From contig QFBQ01000008.1 in the NCBI GenBank assembly GCA_003265885.1, forward strand, positions 1 through 44,867: a stretch of DNA of 44,867 bases, in the 5' to 3' direction. Each line of letters starts with the position of its first letter. Positions within the stretch are counted from its first letter, which is position 1. This DNA is from Candidatus Marinamargulisbacteria bacterium SCGC AG-343-D04 (GTDB lineage: Bacteria > Margulisbacteria > Marinamargulisbacteria > GCA-2716485 > GCA-002719695). The notes under the pieces were generated by a model. It did no database searches, was not told the DNA's origin, and saw only the letters and a list, made by a program, of their open reading frames with translations. Made by a program: the position numbers and the translations under genes. This document shows, piece after piece, positions 42,625-44,867 of this stretch.

Positions 42625-44418
42625 ATGAAACAATTTAGAAACTTTTGTATCATTGCTCATATAGATCATGGAAAGTCCACACTGTCAGATCGTATGATCC
42701 AATTAACCAATACAGTAAAAGATAGAGATATGAAGGCTCAGCTGTTGGATTCAATGGATTTAGAGAGAGAACGTGGTATTACAATTAAAATGCAAGCGGT
42801 TAGAATGGATTACACTGCAAAAGATGGACAATCTTATATCTTAAATTTAATTGATACACCTGGGCATGTTGATTTTAGTTATGAAGTTTCTCGGTCCTTA
42901 GCGGCATGTGAAGGTGCATTATTATTAATTGACGCAGCACAAGGAATAGAGGCTCAAACCATGGCTAATTTTTATTTGGCATTAGAACATGATTTAGAGA
43001 TAATTCCTGTGATCAATAAAGTTGATTTGCCATCGGCAGACCCAGAGCGTGTTATTCAGGAAATTGAACTTGCCTTAGGAATTCCAGAAGAAGAATGTTT
43101 GTTATGTAGTGCTAAAACAGGGATTGGTATTGAAGAGATCTTAGAAGCTGTTTCAAAAAGAGTGCCTTCTCCTAAAAAATCAGAGGACAATACTCTCAGA
43201 GCGTTAATTTATGACTCTCTTTACGATGATTATAGAGGAGTTATTAATTACATCAGAGTCTTCTCTGGAAAACTTGAGAAAGGTCAAAAAATAAAATTAA
43301 TGGCGACAGGAAAAAGTGTAGAAGTTAATGAATGTGGATACTTTAAACCAAAGATGACCCCCTCGGATTCTATATCAGAAGGGGGGGTAGGGTATGTCAT
43401 TACAGGTATAAAGTCTCTAAGAGAAGCTCGAGTAGGAGATACCATTACATCTTCCGATAATCCTTCAGAAGAAGCGTTGCCTGGATATAAAGAAGCAAAA
43501 CCTATGGTGTTTTGTGGGTTATATCCTGTAGATACGGAAGAGTTTAAGTTGTTGGGAGATGCATTAGAGAAATTGCAATTAAACGATTCGTCGTTAAACT
43601 TTGAAACCGAATCGTCTCAGGCTTTAGGGTTTGGATATCGATGTGGGTTTTTAGGGTTATTACATATGGAGATTATTCAGGAACGTATTGAGAGAGAATT
43701 TAATATAGACATTGTGGTTACGTCTCCAAATGTTACCTATAAGGTAGAATTAACCAATGGAGACACATTTGACATGGAAAACCCAAATCAATTTCCAGAG
43801 CCTACTCAGATTGAATCATTAAAAGAGCCTGTGATGGGCTTGTCTGTTATTTCTCCAAATGAATATATTAGTACAATCATTGAACTAGTCAAAGAGTGTC
43901 GAGGTGGATTCGAAAAGTCTGAAATCATAGACGATAGTCGACAAATGTTGACATTTTTTATTCCATTGAACGAGCTCATTACACAGTTTTTTGATCGATT
44001 AAAGTCTCGAACCAAGGGATATGCGAGTATGGATTATTGGTATAAAGAGCATTCTTCTTCAGATTTAGCAAAAGTAAATATGTTGATTAACGGGGAGCCT
44101 GTGGATGCCCTATCTTTTATTGCGCATAAACAGAAAGCCCCGGGAGTAGCTAGAGGATTAGCAAAAAAGTTAAAAGATATTATTCCACAACAAATGTTTG
44201 AAGTGGCGATTCAAGGATCTATTGGGGCAAAAGTAATATGTAGAGAAAATATCAAAGCGTTACGAAAAAATGTGACAGCAAGGTGCTACGGTGGGGATAT
44301 AACACGAAAGCGAAAATTGCTAGAAAAGCAAAAGGCGGGGAAGAAAAAAATGAAACAAATTGGGTCGGTAACGGTACCTAAAGAGGCCTTTTTGTCTATT
44401 TTAAAGTCGGATAATTAA
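42625..44418 (+). CDS. lepA: Elongation factor 4 (LepA)
   Basis: 597 residues from the ATG at 42625 (MKQFRNFCIIAHIDHGKSTL), close to the ~599 of E. coli; 21 upstream in-frame residues are not part of the family. G1 AHIDHGKST, G3 DTPGHVDF and G4 NKVDLP are visible, and the LepA-specific C-terminal domain follows (ARCYGGDITRKRKLLEKQKA GKKKMK-type tail). The GTPase acts on stalled or initiating ribosomes. A G7 tract at 43381-43387 lies within the frame (SEGGVGYVI) without disrupting it. It is a single gene, 33 bp before the pabB-type gene. Confidence 0.96.
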   Translation: MKQFRNFCIIAHIDHGKSTLSDRMIQLTNTVKDRDMKAQLLDSMDLERERGITIKMQAVRMDYTAKDGQSYILNLIDTPGHVDFSYEVSRSLAACEGALLLIDAAQGIEAQTMANFYLALEHDLEIIPVINKVDLPSADPERVIQEIELALGIPEEECLLCSAKTGIGIEEILEAVSKRVPSPKKSEDNTLRALIYDSLYDDYRGVINYIRVFSGKLEKGQKIKLMATGKSVEVNECGYFKPKMTPSDSISEGGVGYVITGIKSLREARVGDTITSSDNPSEEALPGYKEAKPMVFCGLYPVDTEEFKLLGDALEKLQLNDSSLNFETESSQALGFGYRCGFLGLLHMEIIQERIEREFNIDIVVTSPNVTYKVELTNGDTFDMENPNQFPEPTQIESLKEPVMGLSVISPNEYISTIIELVKECRGGFEKSEIIDDSRQMLTFFIPLNELITQFFDRLKSRTKGYASMDYWYKEHSSSDLAKVNMLINGEPVDALSFIAHKQKAPGVARGLAKKLKDIIPQQMFEVAIQGSIGAKVICRENIKALRKNVTARCYGGDITRKRKLLEKQKAGKKKMKQIGSVTVPKEAFLSILKSDN

Positions 44419-44451
44419 TAAGCCAAGGCTTATAGTATTGAGTAATACTTA

Positions 44452-44867
44452 ATGGCAACAATAGCAGACAAACTGGAAGTAGTAGAGATAGAGGCATTAG
44501 ATGAAGAGGCCTTAATACAAGAGTTTGGACATTTGCCGGGGTTTTGTGTATTGGATAGTTCGGATGAAGATTCAAAATGGTCGGTATATCAAATCATGGT
44601 ATGCGATCCTTTTATAACGATATCTACATCATGTGCTGTAACAACAATCGTGGAGAACAATCAATCTAGACAGATAAAGACAAAAAATCCCTTTGATATT
44701 TTACAAGATTATGTAGAGAAATATGCGTTTCCTGTCGATAATGTGACAGTGCCATTTGTGGGGGGGGGCTGTGGGATTTTTATCGTATGAGGCATCACGA
44801 TATTTGGTAGATTTCGAGCATTTGACAAACGATCAAGAGATGCCGGACTGTTATTTTGGATTTTATA
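44452..44867 (+). CDS. Para-aminobenzoate/anthranilate synthase component I, N-terminal part with frameshift (partial)
   Basis: The first frame runs to a TGA at 44788-44790, but the product resembles the N-terminal domain of PabB/TrpE (CDPFITISTSC) only until VPFVGG. Removing one G from the G9 run at 44760-44768 continues as AVGFLSYEASRYLVDFEHL, the canonical GGxxGxxSYE pattern, and stays open to the window edge. So this is a chorismate-utilising enzyme with a homopolymer frameshift, cut by the window end. The C-terminal chorismate-binding domain lies outside, so PabB cannot be separated from TrpE. Error in the assembly, phase variation or decay are all possible. Confidence 0.75.
44760..44768 (+). 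repeat. G9 homopolymer at the pabB-type frameshift
   Basis: Nine consecutive G. Length 8 restores the family reading frame. Tracts like this are known contingency loci in some genomes and also common assembly-error sites. Confidence 0.8.

Noticed and set aside
43381..43387. G7 tract in lepA as a frameshift
   Set aside because: The LepA frame runs through it intact and the product is full length.

Overview
The window is AT-rich bacterial chromosome, densely packed, with no intergenic gap above about 280 bp. The cell is clearly diderm: there is a TonB/ExbB/ExbD system with its receptor, several predicted outer-membrane barrels, lipoproteins, an RND pump, and LPS-type heptose genes with a family-9 glycosyltransferase. 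It is probably flagellated (motA/motB) and makes c-di-AMP (cdaA). Gene order and proteins do not look like a model proteobacterium or Bacteroidetes. A poorly sampled diderm lineage (for example Margulisbacteria-like) is a guess that nothing here proves.

Region by region. 1-6592 (minus): one long block, rpsO, pnp, a parvulin-type lipoprotein, ispE, a pterin-carbinolamine dehydratase, acylphosphatase, a HAD-like protein, and the N-terminal 259 residues of a sigma-54 activator that runs off the left edge. 6707-8782 (plus): def-panD-lysA, overlapping genes. 8789-10378: SulP transporter. 10635-11475: cdaA, split by a one-base frameshift. 11472-13588: hom and tsaB. 13610-16021: an outer-membrane-barrel/SppA protease fusion. 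15987-17701 (minus): motA, motB and a small membrane protein. 17773-19128: gdhA. 19305-20765: two paralogous small barrel proteins sharing an upstream 16-mer. 21345-26008: receptor-exbB-exbD-tonB-DUF4336 operon. 26076-29640: an accessory-looking patch with an allophanate-hydrolase-like amidase, a 63-residue orphan, a SAP/DUF6434 protein and an exported pentapeptide-type protein. 29736-36453: an RND permease directly followed by three envelope proteins (barrel, FlgT/TolB-like, lipoprotein) in an apparent operon. 36515-42462: thioesterase, aroG, tRNA-Arg(ACG), a 115-nt hairpin element, a YchJ-like protein, a GT9 glycosyltransferase, a metallo-beta-lactamase-fold hydrolase, hldC and hldA; here the plus strand turns from G-rich to C-rich. 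42625-44867: lepA and a frameshifted, truncated pabB/trpE-type gene.

Most genes are housekeeping: lysine, aspartate-family, pantothenate, isoprenoid, shikimate and folate/tryptophan metabolism, translation and RNA decay. The most unusual items are the 115-nt near-perfect hairpin beside tRNA-Arg, whose imperfections are all RNA-compatible on the minus strand only; the barrel-SppA fusion; the RND-plus-three-envelope-protein operon; the two homopolymer frameshifts in cdaA and pabB; and the local GC-skew reversal. All calls come from reading translations and bases by eye; no database search was made.
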